Shown here piece after piece: positions 36,326 to 45,090 of a stretch of 64,000 nt of DNA (its first letter is position 1; each line of letters opens with the position of its first letter). A program made the position numbers and the translations under genes. Under the pieces are notes generated by a model. It worked only from the letters and a program-made list of their open reading frames with translations. It ran no database searches and was not told where the DNA came from. Source of the DNA: an uncultured Bacteroidales bacterium (lineage in GTDB: Bacteria; Bacteroidota; Bacteroidia; Bacteroidales; UBA932); the NCBI GenBank assembly GCA_944323825.1, contig CALUTY010000004.1, positions 62,001 to 126,000 of the forward strand, given 5' to 3'.

Positions 36326-37069
36326 GGATTTGAGGGCATTGATGGCTGCGGCTATTTCATCCGGATCTGAATCCATGATGGAATAGCCGTCTTTTTCGCT
36401 GCCCATCAGCACTTCCGGACGGCGGAATCTCATGCCGCTGCCCACCGGCCTGCGTGCGGAGAGATGAAATTCATGCGCTCCGGTGGCTTCGGCGATTCCT
36501 GCAATGTTTCCGGAATTTATCCCGCATCCCGGCATTATGGATATCCTGTCCCCGGCCCTGCGGACAAGTCCGGCAATGAGTTCCGCCCCTTCCCTGGCGG
36601 AAGGCATGCATCCGGATGTGAGTATTTTACGGCATCCGAATCCTATGATCTTTTCCATTGCCCCAAAAGGGTCCCTGGCATGGTCAAAGGCCCTGTGGAA
36701 TGTCACCGGCATGTCCCCGGCGGCAGTCATGAGCATGGTCATCGCCCTTTCGTCCACATCCCCGTCAGCCGTGAGTGCCCCGAAAACAAGCCCGTCCGCC
36801 CCTGCGTCCTGAGCCGCGTAGATGTCGTATTCCATCTGCCTGACTTCGCTTTCGCTGTACAGGAAATCTCCTCCCCTCGGCCTGATGATGACATTCATCC
36901 CTATCGTAATGACTTCCCTTGCCCTGCGTATCATGCCGACGGACGGGGTCGTGCCCCCTTCCGGAAGTCCTCCGCAGAGTTCCACCCTGTCCGCCCCTCC
37001 GTCCTGGGCCGCCTTGCAGCTTGTCACCGACCCGGCGCATATCTCGACATTGAAATTTTTCCTTTCCAT
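36320..37069 (-). CDS. cutC: CutC family protein (copper homeostasis)
   Basis: 249-residue TIM-barrel protein of the CutC family. Conserved segments are VEICAGSVTSCKAAQDGGADRVELCGGLPEGGTTPS at the N-terminus, MIRPRGGDF-type (here VIIRPRGGDFLYS) and FHRAFDHARDP, and MPGCGINSGNI near the C-terminus. The family was linked to copper tolerance, but the biochemical activity is uncertain. It lies downstream of sppA on the same strand but is separated from it by a strong terminator, and its 3' end overlaps that of the convergent transglutaminase-like gene by 6 bp. Confidence 0.95.
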   Translation of the reverse strand: MERKNFNVEICAGSVTSCKAAQDGGADRVELCGGLPEGGTTPSVGMIRRAREVITIGMNVIIRPRGGDFLYSESEVRQMEYDIYAAQDAGADGLVFGALTADGDVDERAMTMLMTAAGDMPVTFHRAFDHARDPFGAMEKIIGFGCRKILTSGCMPSAREGAELIAGLVRRAGDRISIMPGCGINSGNIAGIAEATGAHEFHLSARRPVGSGMRFRRPEVLMGSEKDGYSIMDSDPDEIAAAINALKSL

Positions 37070-37087
37070 TTCTGTCTTGTTTCCAAT

Positions 37088-37119
37088 AAAAAAGGGCGGC
37101 CCCGGAATCCGGGTCGCCC
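37088..37119 (-). terminator. Intrinsic terminator of sppA
   Basis: Read leftward, GGGCGACCCGG and CCGGGGCCGCCC form a GC-rich stem around ATT (37094-37119), followed by TTTTTTATTGG. This should stop most transcripts before cutC, which starts immediately downstream. Confidence 0.85.
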
Positions 37120-37137
37120 CTGCCTTGAATTGCGTAA

Positions 37138-38916
37138 CTATCTTATGGACATTTCGTATGGCAACCTTGCGTAGACCTTGCCGCTTTCGTCGGCTTTCCA
37201 GTCGGAGAATGCCTTCTCCACATTTTCAAGCGGTGTACCTTCAAACACTGAAGCGCTGCTGCCGCCGAGCGACTCCATGAGAATCTCCATTGTCGTCATC
37301 GGCTTAGGATATTCCACTATCTGCCATGCGGAGAGGTCTGCCATCCCGTTCCCGGCCGCACCTGCTGCATACATTATGGCATCCTTGATGGTTCCGATGC
37401 CGTCCACGAGTCCTATTTCAGCGGCGTCGCTTCCGGCCCATACTCGGCCCTGTGCGATCGAATCCACATAAGGGACCTCAAGGTTCCTGCCCTCGGCAAC
37501 AGTTGCGGTGAACCTGTCGTAAATCTTTTCAACAGAAGCCTGCATATAGGCCGTTTCACTGTCGCTCAAAGGCCTGAGTCCGGAATACATGTCTCCGTGC
37601 TCATTGGAACTGATGGTGGTGATGTTCACATGGGCGATGTCCTTCAGGGTGCCGCTGAAGTCCGGGAGCATGCTGAACACTCCGATAGAGCCGGTCAGCG
37701 TGCTTGCATTCGTGAATATCCTGTCGCAGCTGTTGGATATCCAGTAGCCGCCTGAGGCCGCATAGTTGCCGTATGACGCTATCACCGGCTTCACCTCCCT
37801 GAGAAGGTCGATTTCATTCTTTATCTTTTCCGAAGCAAGGACGCTGCCTCCCGGAGAATCCACCCTGAACACCACAGCCTTCACTGTAGAATCCCTTCTG
37901 ACTCCGGATATGATTGCCGCAAACCTGTCACCGTCCACATTGTTCCTGTCTTTTCCGTCCACAATGTTCCCGGACGCATAGATCACCGCAATCTTCTCCT
38001 TCGCCTTCAGGTTAGGCTTCACGCTTATCTTTATATAGTCCTGCAGGGAAATCATCTTTACATCCTCGAACTTTTCCACCACTGAAAGGGCGCAGAGCTT
38101 GTCCATCAGTTGTGCCTGTGTCACGAGTTCGTCCACAAGCCCGTTTTCAAGATAATCCTGCGGGAAATTGAGTTCCAGCCCGTTGATCATGGCGTTCAGC
38201 CTTTCCTGGCTCAGCCCCCGTGACGCTGCCATCTGTGATGTCCAGCTGTTCCAGATGGAGTTCACAAGCTCCTGGTTCTGCTTCCTGTTCTCCGGGCTGA
38301 TGGAGTTGCGGATATACATCTCTCCTGCGGATTTGTATTTCCCGTGACGTATCAGCTGTACATTCACTCCGAGCTTGTCCAGGATGTCCTTGAGAAATAT
38401 CACCTGGGTTGAAAGTCCGGTGAGCATTGTCATGCCTCCTTCGTATGAAGTCATGTATATCCTGTCAGACACTGATGCAAGGTAGTAGCCTGCATTTGTC
38501 GGATTTTCCATATATGAGATTATGGCTTTCCCGCTGCTGCGGAAATTTTCAAGCGCACTCCTCAGTTCCTCCACTTCAGCCATTCCGGAAGTCATCAGCA
38601 TGTCCGGCTTCATGTATATGTAGCTGACGGCAGGATCAGCCGCGGCAGCATCTATCGCCTGGATGGCGTTCCAGATGCCAACTTTGGTTACACCTTCCTT
38701 CTGAAGCATTTCAAAAGGGTTTGAATCCGCGCTCTGTTCAGTCAGGGCTATCGTGCTCATGTCGAGCTTCAGTACCGCCGAACGCGGCATTACCGGCTCA
38801 CTGCTGCCGAGGGCTGCCAGCGATCCGAGCAGGGCAAAAGAAAAAATGGTCATGACAACACTTACGATGAGGAATCCGAGCATTGCCGCCAATGTCATTT
38901 TGAGGAATTCTTTCAT
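37138..38916 (-). CDS. sppA: Signal peptide peptidase SppA, 67-kDa type
   Basis: 592 residues, the long duplicated form. An N-terminal TM anchor (about 8-34) is followed by the first half carrying the catalytic Lys in GKYKSAGEMY (K193 or K195) and the second half carrying the nucleophile Ser388 in NYAASGGYW, preceded by VDSPGGSVLASEKI. This Ser/Lys dyad degrades cleaved signal peptides in the membrane. It has its own promoter (38960-38991) and terminator, so it is monocistronic. Confidence 0.97.
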   Translation of the reverse strand: MKEFLKMTLAAMLGFLIVSVVMTIFSFALLGSLAALGSSEPVMPRSAVLKLDMSTIALTEQSADSNPFEMLQKEGVTKVGIWNAIQAIDAAAADPAVSYIYMKPDMLMTSGMAEVEELRSALENFRSSGKAIISYMENPTNAGYYLASVSDRIYMTSYEGGMTMLTGLSTQVIFLKDILDKLGVNVQLIRHGKYKSAGEMYIRNSISPENRKQNQELVNSIWNSWTSQMAASRGLSQERLNAMINGLELNFPQDYLENGLVDELVTQAQLMDKLCALSVVEKFEDVKMISLQDYIKISVKPNLKAKEKIAVIYASGNIVDGKDRNNVDGDRFAAIISGVRRDSTVKAVVFRVDSPGGSVLASEKIKNEIDLLREVKPVIASYGNYAASGGYWISNSCDRIFTNASTLTGSIGVFSMLPDFSGTLKDIAHVNITTISSNEHGDMYSGLRPLSDSETAYMQASVEKIYDRFTATVAEGRNLEVPYVDSIAQGRVWAGSDAAEIGLVDGIGTIKDAIMYAAGAAGNGMADLSAWQIVEYPKPMTTMEILMESLGGSSASVFEGTPLENVEKAFSDWKADESGKVYARLPYEMSIR

Positions 38917-38959
38917 ATTGTCTTACATTAAGCTGTTCTCTTTGTTTTCCACAATTCTA

Positions 38960-38991
38960 CAAATGTAAATAAAATCATGTATCTACGCAAA
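38960..38991 (-). promoter_or_regulatory. Promoter of sppA (Bacteroidota type)
   Basis: The minus strand carries TTTG (38991-38988), a 20-bp spacer and TACATTTG (38967-38960), exact matches to both consensus boxes. The predicted start is near 38953, about 37 nt before the sppA ATG. Confidence 0.75.
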
Positions 38992-39047
38992 CAGGTCGTC
39001 AAACATAATCTGCAAAGACATATAAATTTTTTACATTTTAAAAATAT

Positions 39048-39055
39048 TATTTTTG
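39048..39055 (+). promoter_or_regulatory. Bacteroidota-type -7 box for the TonB-dependent receptor
   Basis: TATTTTTG fits TAnnTTTG exactly, 30 bp before the ATG at 39086. The -33 region is only T-rich. Confidence 0.55.
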
Positions 39056-39085
39056 TACCCTGAATTTGTGAATTGAAGAAAAGGA

Positions 39086-41248
39086 ATGAAAAGGATATTG
39101 GTGACGATTGCGGCTGTGCATCTGGCGGCATCCGCAATGATTGCCCGGGAGGCCGGAGCTGCCATGACGGTTCAGGCGGATGTGATGCCGGAAGTGAAGG
39201 ACACTGCAGGCATATATGGAGAAAGGAAAGACAGTCTTGACGCTGCGGTCTTTGTGGGACGGCAGGACGGGAACTATCTTTCAAAGAGGACTCCGATAAG
39301 GACAGAGGTCATATCTTCGGCCGGACTGCACAAGATGGCCTGCTGCACATTGGCGGAAAGCTTCGAGAATTCGGCGAGCGTGACGGTCGGGTATTCCGAT
39401 GCCGTCACGGGGGCAAGGCAGATACGCCTTTTGGGGCTTTCGGGAGTCTATACGCAGATGCTGGACGAGAACAGGCCGGTAATGCGCGGACTTTCAGCTC
39501 CTTTCGGGCTTTCCTATGTCCCGGGGCAATGGCTGGAAAGCATACAGATAGCAAAAGGGGCGGCATCGGTGATAAACGGAGTGGAATCCGTCACCGGGCA
39601 GATCAACATGGAATACAGGAAGCCGACGGACGAGAAGCCCCTTTTCCTGAATGCATCCGTGATGAGCGACACGAAGCTGGATTTCAACATCGCATCATCG
39701 CTGCAGCTCGGACAGAAGTGGAGCACTGTAATCCTCGGCCATGTTTCCGGCAATGTCAGGAGCTTTGACCACAATCATGACGGCTTCATGGACGACCCCA
39801 TGATGCTCCAGTTCAACCTTGCCAACAGATGGCTCTACCTTGCGGACAACGGGGTGCAGGTGCGTTTTGGGGTGAAAGCTCTGCACGACACCCGCAAGGG
39901 AGGGCAGGAAGGGTATGACCACGATACATATCAGGAATGGGAAGACGGATATGCCGACGACCCGTGGGGCTCCGACATTGTCAACAAGTCCATTGGAGGC
40001 TATCTGAAGGTGGGCATCCCCCTTTCGGAGGACAATTCGCAGAACATAGCCATTGTGGCCGATTATTCATACACGGACATGGATTCATGGTTCGGCCAGT
40101 CCACATGGCTCGGCAGCCAGCATTCCGTCTTCGGCAATCTCATGTACCAGAACGAGATCAATGAGTCGCACAGGTTCACTGTCGGCATCGGCGGCACATT
40201 CGACAGATACGATGAATACATCAACAGGTATGTCAGGTCGGAGACAATGGCTCCTGCCTATGTCAATGACAGGATTACCGGCCTTGCCACGGCGGGTGTC
40301 TTCGGGGAATACACTTTCACCGCCGGAGAGAAATTCACTTCCATAGTCGGGCTCAGGGGCGACTGGTACAAGGGGGACGGATTCAAGTTTTCACCGAGGG
40401 TAACGCTGAAGTATTCCCCTGTGGACAAGATTGCCATACGGCTGAACGGAGGACGCGGACTGAGATATGCCAATCCTCTGATTGACAACATCGGGGTATT
40501 CTCCACCGGAAAGCTCTTTTCCGGCAATTTCGAGGAGCATACCCTTGAGGATGCCTGGACATTCGGCGGCAATCTCACATATTATCTTCCTTTCGGGGCA
40601 TCTTCAAACACATACATCAGCTTCGACTATTTCAGGACGGCATTTTCACAACAGATGATAGTGGACTATGAACATCTGAACAATACGATATCATTCTACA
40701 ATCTGGACGGACGGAGGTCCTATACCGACAATTTCCAGGTGGATTTCAATGTGGAGCCGGTGGAGCGCTTCACGGTGACAGCCACCTTCCGGTATACGGA
40801 TGCAAGGGTGACGCTTGAAGGCCAGGGACTTGTGGAAAAGCCGATGACAAGCCGCTACAAGGGCGTGCTCAACATGCAGTATGCCACCAATCTGAACAAA
40901 TGGATATTTGACTTCACCGCATCTGTCAACGGTCCCTGCCGCGTGTATGACTTCATGAGGGATCTGAAGGATGCGGATGGAAACCTTCTATATGCCAATG
41001 GCTATACTCCGGTTTACCCGCTGCTTTACCTGCAGGTGACACGGCGTTTCAAGGGTGTGGATGTCTACATCGGCGGCGAGAATCTCACCAATTTCCGCCA
41101 GAAGAATGTCATCCTCGGTAGCCGTGACTCCTCCACCGGGCTTGTCTCGGCCCATCAGCCGTCATTTGACGCAAGTGCGGTCTGGGGACCGATAATGGGG
41201 GCAAGATTTTATGCCGGAGTCCGGTTTACACTATGGAAAACAAGGTGA
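39086..41248 (+). CDS. TonB-dependent outer membrane receptor, probably for a metal or metal complex
   Basis: 720 residues. A signal peptide (about 1-25) is followed directly by the plug (about 65-185: TEVISSAGLHKMACCTLAESFENSASVTV, ending QIAKGAASVINGVESVTGQINMEY) and a 22-strand-type barrel ending in ARFYAGVRFTLWK. It lacks the N-terminal carboxypeptidase-like domain of SusC proteins and its length suits siderophore- or metal-type receptors. The next gene encodes a periplasmic heavy-metal-associated protein 47 bp downstream, so a copper or other soft-metal ligand is plausible. Substrate not shown by the sequence. Confidence 0.88.
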   Translation: MKRILVTIAAVHLAASAMIAREAGAAMTVQADVMPEVKDTAGIYGERKDSLDAAVFVGRQDGNYLSKRTPIRTEVISSAGLHKMACCTLAESFENSASVTVGYSDAVTGARQIRLLGLSGVYTQMLDENRPVMRGLSAPFGLSYVPGQWLESIQIAKGAASVINGVESVTGQINMEYRKPTDEKPLFLNASVMSDTKLDFNIASSLQLGQKWSTVILGHVSGNVRSFDHNHDGFMDDPMMLQFNLANRWLYLADNGVQVRFGVKALHDTRKGGQEGYDHDTYQEWEDGYADDPWGSDIVNKSIGGYLKVGIPLSEDNSQNIAIVADYSYTDMDSWFGQSTWLGSQHSVFGNLMYQNEINESHRFTVGIGGTFDRYDEYINRYVRSETMAPAYVNDRITGLATAGVFGEYTFTAGEKFTSIVGLRGDWYKGDGFKFSPRVTLKYSPVDKIAIRLNGGRGLRYANPLIDNIGVFSTGKLFSGNFEEHTLEDAWTFGGNLTYYLPFGASSNTYISFDYFRTAFSQQMIVDYEHLNNTISFYNLDGRRSYTDNFQVDFNVEPVERFTVTATFRYTDARVTLEGQGLVEKPMTSRYKGVLNMQYATNLNKWIFDFTASVNGPCRVYDFMRDLKDADGNLLYANGYTPVYPLLYLQVTRRFKGVDVYIGGENLTNFRQKNVILGSRDSSTGLVSAHQPSFDASAVWGPIMGARFYAGVRFTLWKTR

Positions 41249-41295
41249 TTTTTATTAAATTTGTCCCGTTTGGAAAAAATTCCGGCATATATGTT

Positions 41296-41631
41296 ATGAA
41301 AAGCATAATTACAATATCATTATCCGTTTTGCTGCTGGCTTTTGCCGCTTCATCGTCTGCCGCCGCCTTTCCCTTGGCAGAGGGACTGACAACTTTTTCA
41401 ACAGAGAAGCCGCGGAAGGAACTGAAGGAAGTCACATTTTCAGTATCAATGCATTGCGAGAACTGTGTGAAGAAAATCACGGAAAACATATCTTTCGAGA
41501 AAGGTGTCAAGGATCTGGAGGTGTCCCTGGAGGACCGTACTGTCCGGGTGAAATACGATGCCTCGAAGACTGACTCCGCCACTCTTGCAAAGGCCATTGA
41601 AAAGCTAGGATATGAGGTGCGTGAACTTTAG
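41296..41631 (+). CDS. Periplasmic heavy-metal-associated (HMA) domain protein
   Basis: 111 residues from ATG 41296 (MKSIITISLSVLLLAFAASS), a signal peptide; the upstream in-frame ATG at 41233 lies inside the receptor gene and adds a non-signal stretch. The mature part is a single ferredoxin-like HMA domain (about 45-111) with the metal-binding SMHCENCVKK (CxxC) and the ending AIEKLGYEV. Such domains bind Cu(I), Hg(II) or similar. It directly follows the TonB-dependent receptor and probably accepts the metal in the periplasm. Confidence 0.88.
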   Translation: MKSIITISLSVLLLAFAASSSAAAFPLAEGLTTFSTEKPRKELKEVTFSVSMHCENCVKKITENISFEKGVKDLEVSLEDRTVRVKYDASKTDSATLAKAIEKLGYEVREL

Positions 41632-41656
41632 GAATCTTTAGAATAGGAAAAATGAT

Positions 41657-42544
41657 ATGTTTGAAATAGTTTCAAAGGAGATGCTTTCCCCGGCCATCTG
41701 CAGGATGAAGATCCATGCTCCGAGGCTTGCCGCATCTGCGCAGCCAGGGCAGTTCCTCATAGTCATCCCTGAAGATCACGGTGAACGCATACCGTTGACC
41801 ATCAGTGATTATGACAGGGAAGAGGGTACCGTGACGATAGTCACCCAGAGGATAGGAGTGTCCACGGGTGAGATATGCTCCCTGAATGAGGGCGATTCGT
41901 TCAGCGATGTGGCCGGCCCCCTCGGGCAGCCGTCCGAATTTGTGGGCATGGACAGGAAAGAGCTTGCGGAAGCCCGCTACATCTTCATCGGCGGGGGAGT
42001 CGGCACGGCTCCGGTGTATCCGCAGGTGAAATATCTCCATTCTCTCGGTGTGCCGGTGGATGTGATAATCGGGGCAAAGACATCAGAACTGATAATTTAC
42101 AGGGAGCAGATGAAGGCTGTCTGCGACAATCTCTACATCTGTACCGATGACGGTTCCGAAGGGTTTCACGGGATGGTGACAGGACTGCTTGAAACGCTTG
42201 TCATTGAGGATGGAAAGAAATACACGCAGGCTGTGGCGATAGGCCCGATGATAATGATGAAATTCGCCTCGCTGACTGCTAAAAGTCTCGGGCTGCCGAT
42301 TATTGTCAGCCTTAACACTCTGATGGTGGACGGGACAGGAATGTGCGGGGCCTGCCGTGTGACCGTGGGCGGAAAGACCCGTTTTGCCTGTGTAGAAGGC
42401 CCTGAATTTGACGGATATGAAGTGGATTTCGACGAAGCCATGCGCCGCCAGGGGATGTATCGTACACAGGAGCATGAAGCAGAGGTGGAATATGAGCACG
42501 AATGCCGTCTGGGAAAGACCGTAATCAATGGGAGGACAGAATAA
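41657..42544 (+). CDS. FAD/[2Fe-2S] ferredoxin-NADP reductase-like subunit (NfnA/SudB type)
   Basis: 295 residues. A PyrK/HydG-like FAD-binding barrel (PGQFLIVIPEDHGERIPLTISDYD, about 30-60) is followed by an NAD-binding domain starting YIFIGGGVGTAPVYPQ (about 110) and a C-terminal [2Fe-2S] segment with DGTGMCGACRV and a later Cys in RFACVEGPEFDG. With the next gene it forms the pair known as NfnAB (NADH-dependent reduced ferredoxin:NADP oxidoreductase) or SudAB (sulfide dehydrogenase). The sequence does not decide between them; NfnAB is more likely in a gut-type anaerobe. Its TAA overlaps the next ATG by one base. Confidence 0.88.
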   Translation: MFEIVSKEMLSPAICRMKIHAPRLAASAQPGQFLIVIPEDHGERIPLTISDYDREEGTVTIVTQRIGVSTGEICSLNEGDSFSDVAGPLGQPSEFVGMDRKELAEARYIFIGGGVGTAPVYPQVKYLHSLGVPVDVIIGAKTSELIIYREQMKAVCDNLYICTDDGSEGFHGMVTGLLETLVIEDGKKYTQAVAIGPMIMMKFASLTAKSLGLPIIVSLNTLMVDGTGMCGACRVTVGGKTRFACVEGPEFDGYEVDFDEAMRRQGMYRTQEHEAEVEYEHECRLGKTVINGRTE

Positions 42545-43932
42545 TGGCAAACAGAATACCGAGAGTGCCTGTGCGTGAACAGGACCCGAAAGTCAGGGCG
42601 ACCAATTTTGAAGAGGTATGCTACGGATATGACGGGAATGAGGCCATGCTTGAGGCTACGCGGTGCCTCCACTGCAAAAATCCGCGCTGTGTCAGCGCCT
42701 GTCCTGTGAATGTGTCCATCCCGGAATTCATAGCGGCCGTAGCAGCGGGAAACTTCGCGGATGCCGCTTCAGTCATAGCCAGGGATTCTTCCCTGCCTGC
42801 TGTCTGCGGAAGGGTGTGTCCGCAGGAGACCCAGTGCGAAGGCAGCTGTGTCCTCGGCGTGAAGTCAGAACCGGTGGCTATCGGCAAGCTTGAACGCTTT
42901 GTGGCCGACTGGAGCATGAAGAACGGCAAGAAGGATGTGGAAAAGGCCCCGTCCAACGGACATAAGGTGGCGATAGTCGGCAGCGGTCCTTCAGGGCTTG
43001 CCTGTGCCACGGACCTTGCCAGGCTCGGATACGATGTCACCATTTTCGAGGCTCTGCACAAGGCCGGGGGAGTGCTGGAATATGGCATTCCGGAGTTCCG
43101 CCTCCCGAAAGAGAGGGTGGTGGCGGCCGAAATCGGTGAGGTGAGGAAACTTGGTGTTAAGATTGAAACGGATGTCGTGGTCGGAAGGACAGTGACTGTG
43201 GATTCCCTGCTTGACAAGGAAGGGTTTTCTGCGGTGTTCATCGGCTCCGGTGCAGGTCTTCCGCGCTTCATGAACATTCCCGGGGAAAATCTGAACGGAG
43301 TGTTTTCCGCAAATGAATTCCTCACAAGGAACAATCTCATGAAGGCCTATCGCCATGACTATCTGACACCGGTATATACGGGAAGGAAAGTGGTAGTGGT
43401 AGGCGGCGGGAATGTGGCGATGGATGCGGCAAGGACCGCCCTCCGTCTTGGCGCCGAAACGACGATAGTATACAGAAGGACTGAAAATGAACTTCCTGCC
43501 CGCCGGGAAGAGGTTCACCATGCCAAGGAAGAAGGCATAGAGTTCAGGATGCTCACCAATCCGGTGGAAATCCTGGGCGATGAAAAAGGCTGGGTGCGCG
43601 GAATACGCTGCATAAGGATGGAGCTTGGGGAGCCGGACGAGAGCGGCAGGCGTTCTCCTGTCCCTGTGCCCGGCTCTGAATTTGAGATAGAGACTGATTC
43701 GGTCATAATGGCTTTGGGAACATCTCCTAACCCTCTGATTGCCCGTACCACATCCGGACTTGAAACCAACAGGCGGGGATGCATAGTCGCCGACGACAAC
43801 GGAGTGACATCCCGTCCTGGAGTCTTCGCAGGCGGAGATGCCGTTACCGGGGCAGCCACAGTGATTCTTGCCATGGGAGCGGGGCGCAAGGCCGCTGCAG
43901 CCATAGACAGCTATATCCGTGGACAGGAATGA
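42544..43932 (+). CDS. NADPH-dependent glutamate synthase-like flavoprotein (NfnB/SudA type)
   Basis: 462 residues from ATG 42544; an in-frame ATG at 42502 lies inside the previous gene. The N-terminal double [4Fe-4S] domain has CLHCKNPRCVSACPVNVSIPEF and CGRVCPQETQCEGSCVLG. Two nucleotide-binding folds follow: VAIVGSGPSGLACATDLARL (FAD, about 140) and VVVVGGGNVAMDAARTALRL (NADPH, about 285). It ends with the usual GDAVTGAATVILAMGAGRKAA. This is the larger subunit of the flavin-based electron-bifurcating NfnAB pair or of a sulfide dehydrogenase. The rSAM-associated lipoprotein gene starts 3 bp after its stop. Confidence 0.93.
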   Translation: MANRIPRVPVREQDPKVRATNFEEVCYGYDGNEAMLEATRCLHCKNPRCVSACPVNVSIPEFIAAVAAGNFADAASVIARDSSLPAVCGRVCPQETQCEGSCVLGVKSEPVAIGKLERFVADWSMKNGKKDVEKAPSNGHKVAIVGSGPSGLACATDLARLGYDVTIFEALHKAGGVLEYGIPEFRLPKERVVAAEIGEVRKLGVKIETDVVVGRTVTVDSLLDKEGFSAVFIGSGAGLPRFMNIPGENLNGVFSANEFLTRNNLMKAYRHDYLTPVYTGRKVVVVGGGNVAMDAARTALRLGAETTIVYRRTENELPARREEVHHAKEEGIEFRMLTNPVEILGDEKGWVRGIRCIRMELGEPDESGRRSPVPVPGSEFEIETDSVIMALGTSPNPLIARTTSGLETNRRGCIVADDNGVTSRPGVFAGGDAVTGAATVILAMGAGRKAAAAIDSYIRGQE

Positions 43933-43935
43933 TGT

Positions 43936-44439
43936 ATGACAGGAAAATTTTCTTATATGCCATTTTTATACAGACAGTTCCGGCAACGGTTACTGAAGAT
44001 TGCGGCCGTCGGGGCTGTTGCATTGGCCCTTCTGCCACTGCTTTCGTCCTGCGAGTTCAGCGGCAGCAGCGCCCCTGGCGGAAGGTATGACCTGCCTTAT
44101 GCCGATTTTGAAATCAGCGGTACAGTCATAGATGACCTCGGGCAGCCTGTCCAGGGCATCAGGGTCTATTATGTGGATCCCATATACGGTTCATGGTACT
44201 ATGACACCCATCCGGACGGCACTTTTTACCTCGAAGGTACATTCACACCTTCATCCAGCATAATGCTCGGTACATTCGACCTCGGGGATGGCCAGAACTG
44301 GTATGACTATCAGGATGCCACATTGTCAGTGCAGCTCGACCTCGTTGAAGAACCTGATGACGACGATGACGCATGGTTTCAGGGTGTGTATGCCGCCCAT
44401 AATGTCCAGATACAGATTTTCCGCAATATGGATATCTGA
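43936..44439 (+). CDS. rSAM-associated putative lipoprotein 1
   Basis: 167 residues. A lipobox signal peptide (ALALLPLLSSC, Cys39 from ATG 43936; a later ATG at 43957 is also possible) precedes a short linker and a carboxypeptidase-regulatory-like beta domain: PYADFEISGTVIDDLGQPVQGIRVYY, then DGTFYLEGTFTPSSSIML and a tail with an acidic run (EEPDDDDDAW). The next gene encodes a homologue and the one after a radical SAM enzyme. As I recall, this matches the TIGRFAM pair TIGR04134 (lipoprotein) and TIGR04133 (radical SAM) described only as an rSAM/lipoprotein system. It is 3 bp after the nfnB-like stop, so it is probably transcribed with it. Confidence 0.8.
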   Translation: MTGKFSYMPFLYRQFRQRLLKIAAVGAVALALLPLLSSCEFSGSSAPGGRYDLPYADFEISGTVIDDLGQPVQGIRVYYVDPIYGSWYYDTHPDGTFYLEGTFTPSSSIMLGTFDLGDGQNWYDYQDATLSVQLDLVEEPDDDDDAWFQGVYAAHNVQIQIFRNMDI

Positions 44440-44549
44440 TTATCGTATTTCTTTATCTTTCCTTTAAAAGTTTTTATTCATCCGGGGTAGAAATCAGAAA
44501 TTTATATGTAAGTTTGACCTGAAGATTTTTATCTTTACGATAATCAGGA

Positions 44550-44557
44550 TATTTTTG
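44550..44557 (+). promoter_or_regulatory. Bacteroidota-type -7 box before rSAM lipoprotein 2
   Basis: TATTTTTG matches TAnnTTTG exactly. The start site would be near 44564, just before the ATG chosen for lipoprotein 2 (44576), so the leader is very short. It implies that lipoprotein 2 and the radical SAM gene can be expressed without lipoprotein 1. Confidence 0.5.
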
Positions 44558-44575
44558 TACTTTATGTCGGGGGTT

Positions 44576-45058
44576 ATGAAAGATATCATTCTGAAATTAT
44601 GTCGATGGATGCTCGGCATCCTCGGCTTTTCTGCAGTGGGATGCGATATCCGCAATGTTTCCACCGCAGAGGAATACGGAGTCCCTCATGCGGACTTCGA
44701 GGTAAAAGGCATGGTGTCGGACGGCAAGACAGGTCCGGTGCAGGGCATACGGATTTCGGTATCTGAGGCAGGGGGAGCCTATAGTACATCATCCACAATG
44801 ACTGATGAAAGTGGAAGCTATGCGCTGACAGGCAGCTTCTTTCCTTCTGAGACCATTGAAATAAAAGTTGAGGACATCGACGGAGAGGAAAACGGTGGTG
44901 TTTTCGAAAGCCAGACCCGCACAGTGACTCTTGAGAGGAAAAATGAAGGGGAAGGGTGGTACGGCGGTCTGTTTTCGGCAGAAGGCGTCGATTTCGTCCT
45001 CACGGAAAGTGCCGTGAGTGCCGTAGACAATGACAGGTCTTCGCAGGGAAGCAAATAA
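44576..45058 (+). CDS. rSAM-associated putative lipoprotein 2
   Basis: 160 residues from ATG 44576 (MKDIILKLCRWMLGILGFSA), lipobox ending at Cys23 (FSAVGC). In-frame TTG 44555 and ATG 44564 fall in or at the edge of the promoter. The mature protein is homologous to lipoprotein 1: PHADFEVKGMVSDGKTGPVQGIRISV, GSYALTGSFFPSETIEIKVEDIDGEENG and a closing strand region with GVDFVL. The shared block is ADFE(I/V)xGxVxDxxxxPVQGIR(V/I). No cysteine is seen in the mature part other than the lipid-bearing one. It lies 32 bp before the radical SAM gene. Confidence 0.8.
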   Translation: MKDIILKLCRWMLGILGFSAVGCDIRNVSTAEEYGVPHADFEVKGMVSDGKTGPVQGIRISVSEAGGAYSTSSTMTDESGSYALTGSFFPSETIEIKVEDIDGEENGGVFESQTRTVTLERKNEGEGWYGGLFSAEGVDFVLTESAVSAVDNDRSSQGSK

Positions 45059-45090
45059 TCTATCCCTGTTTTCATAAATATTTTCGTTTC

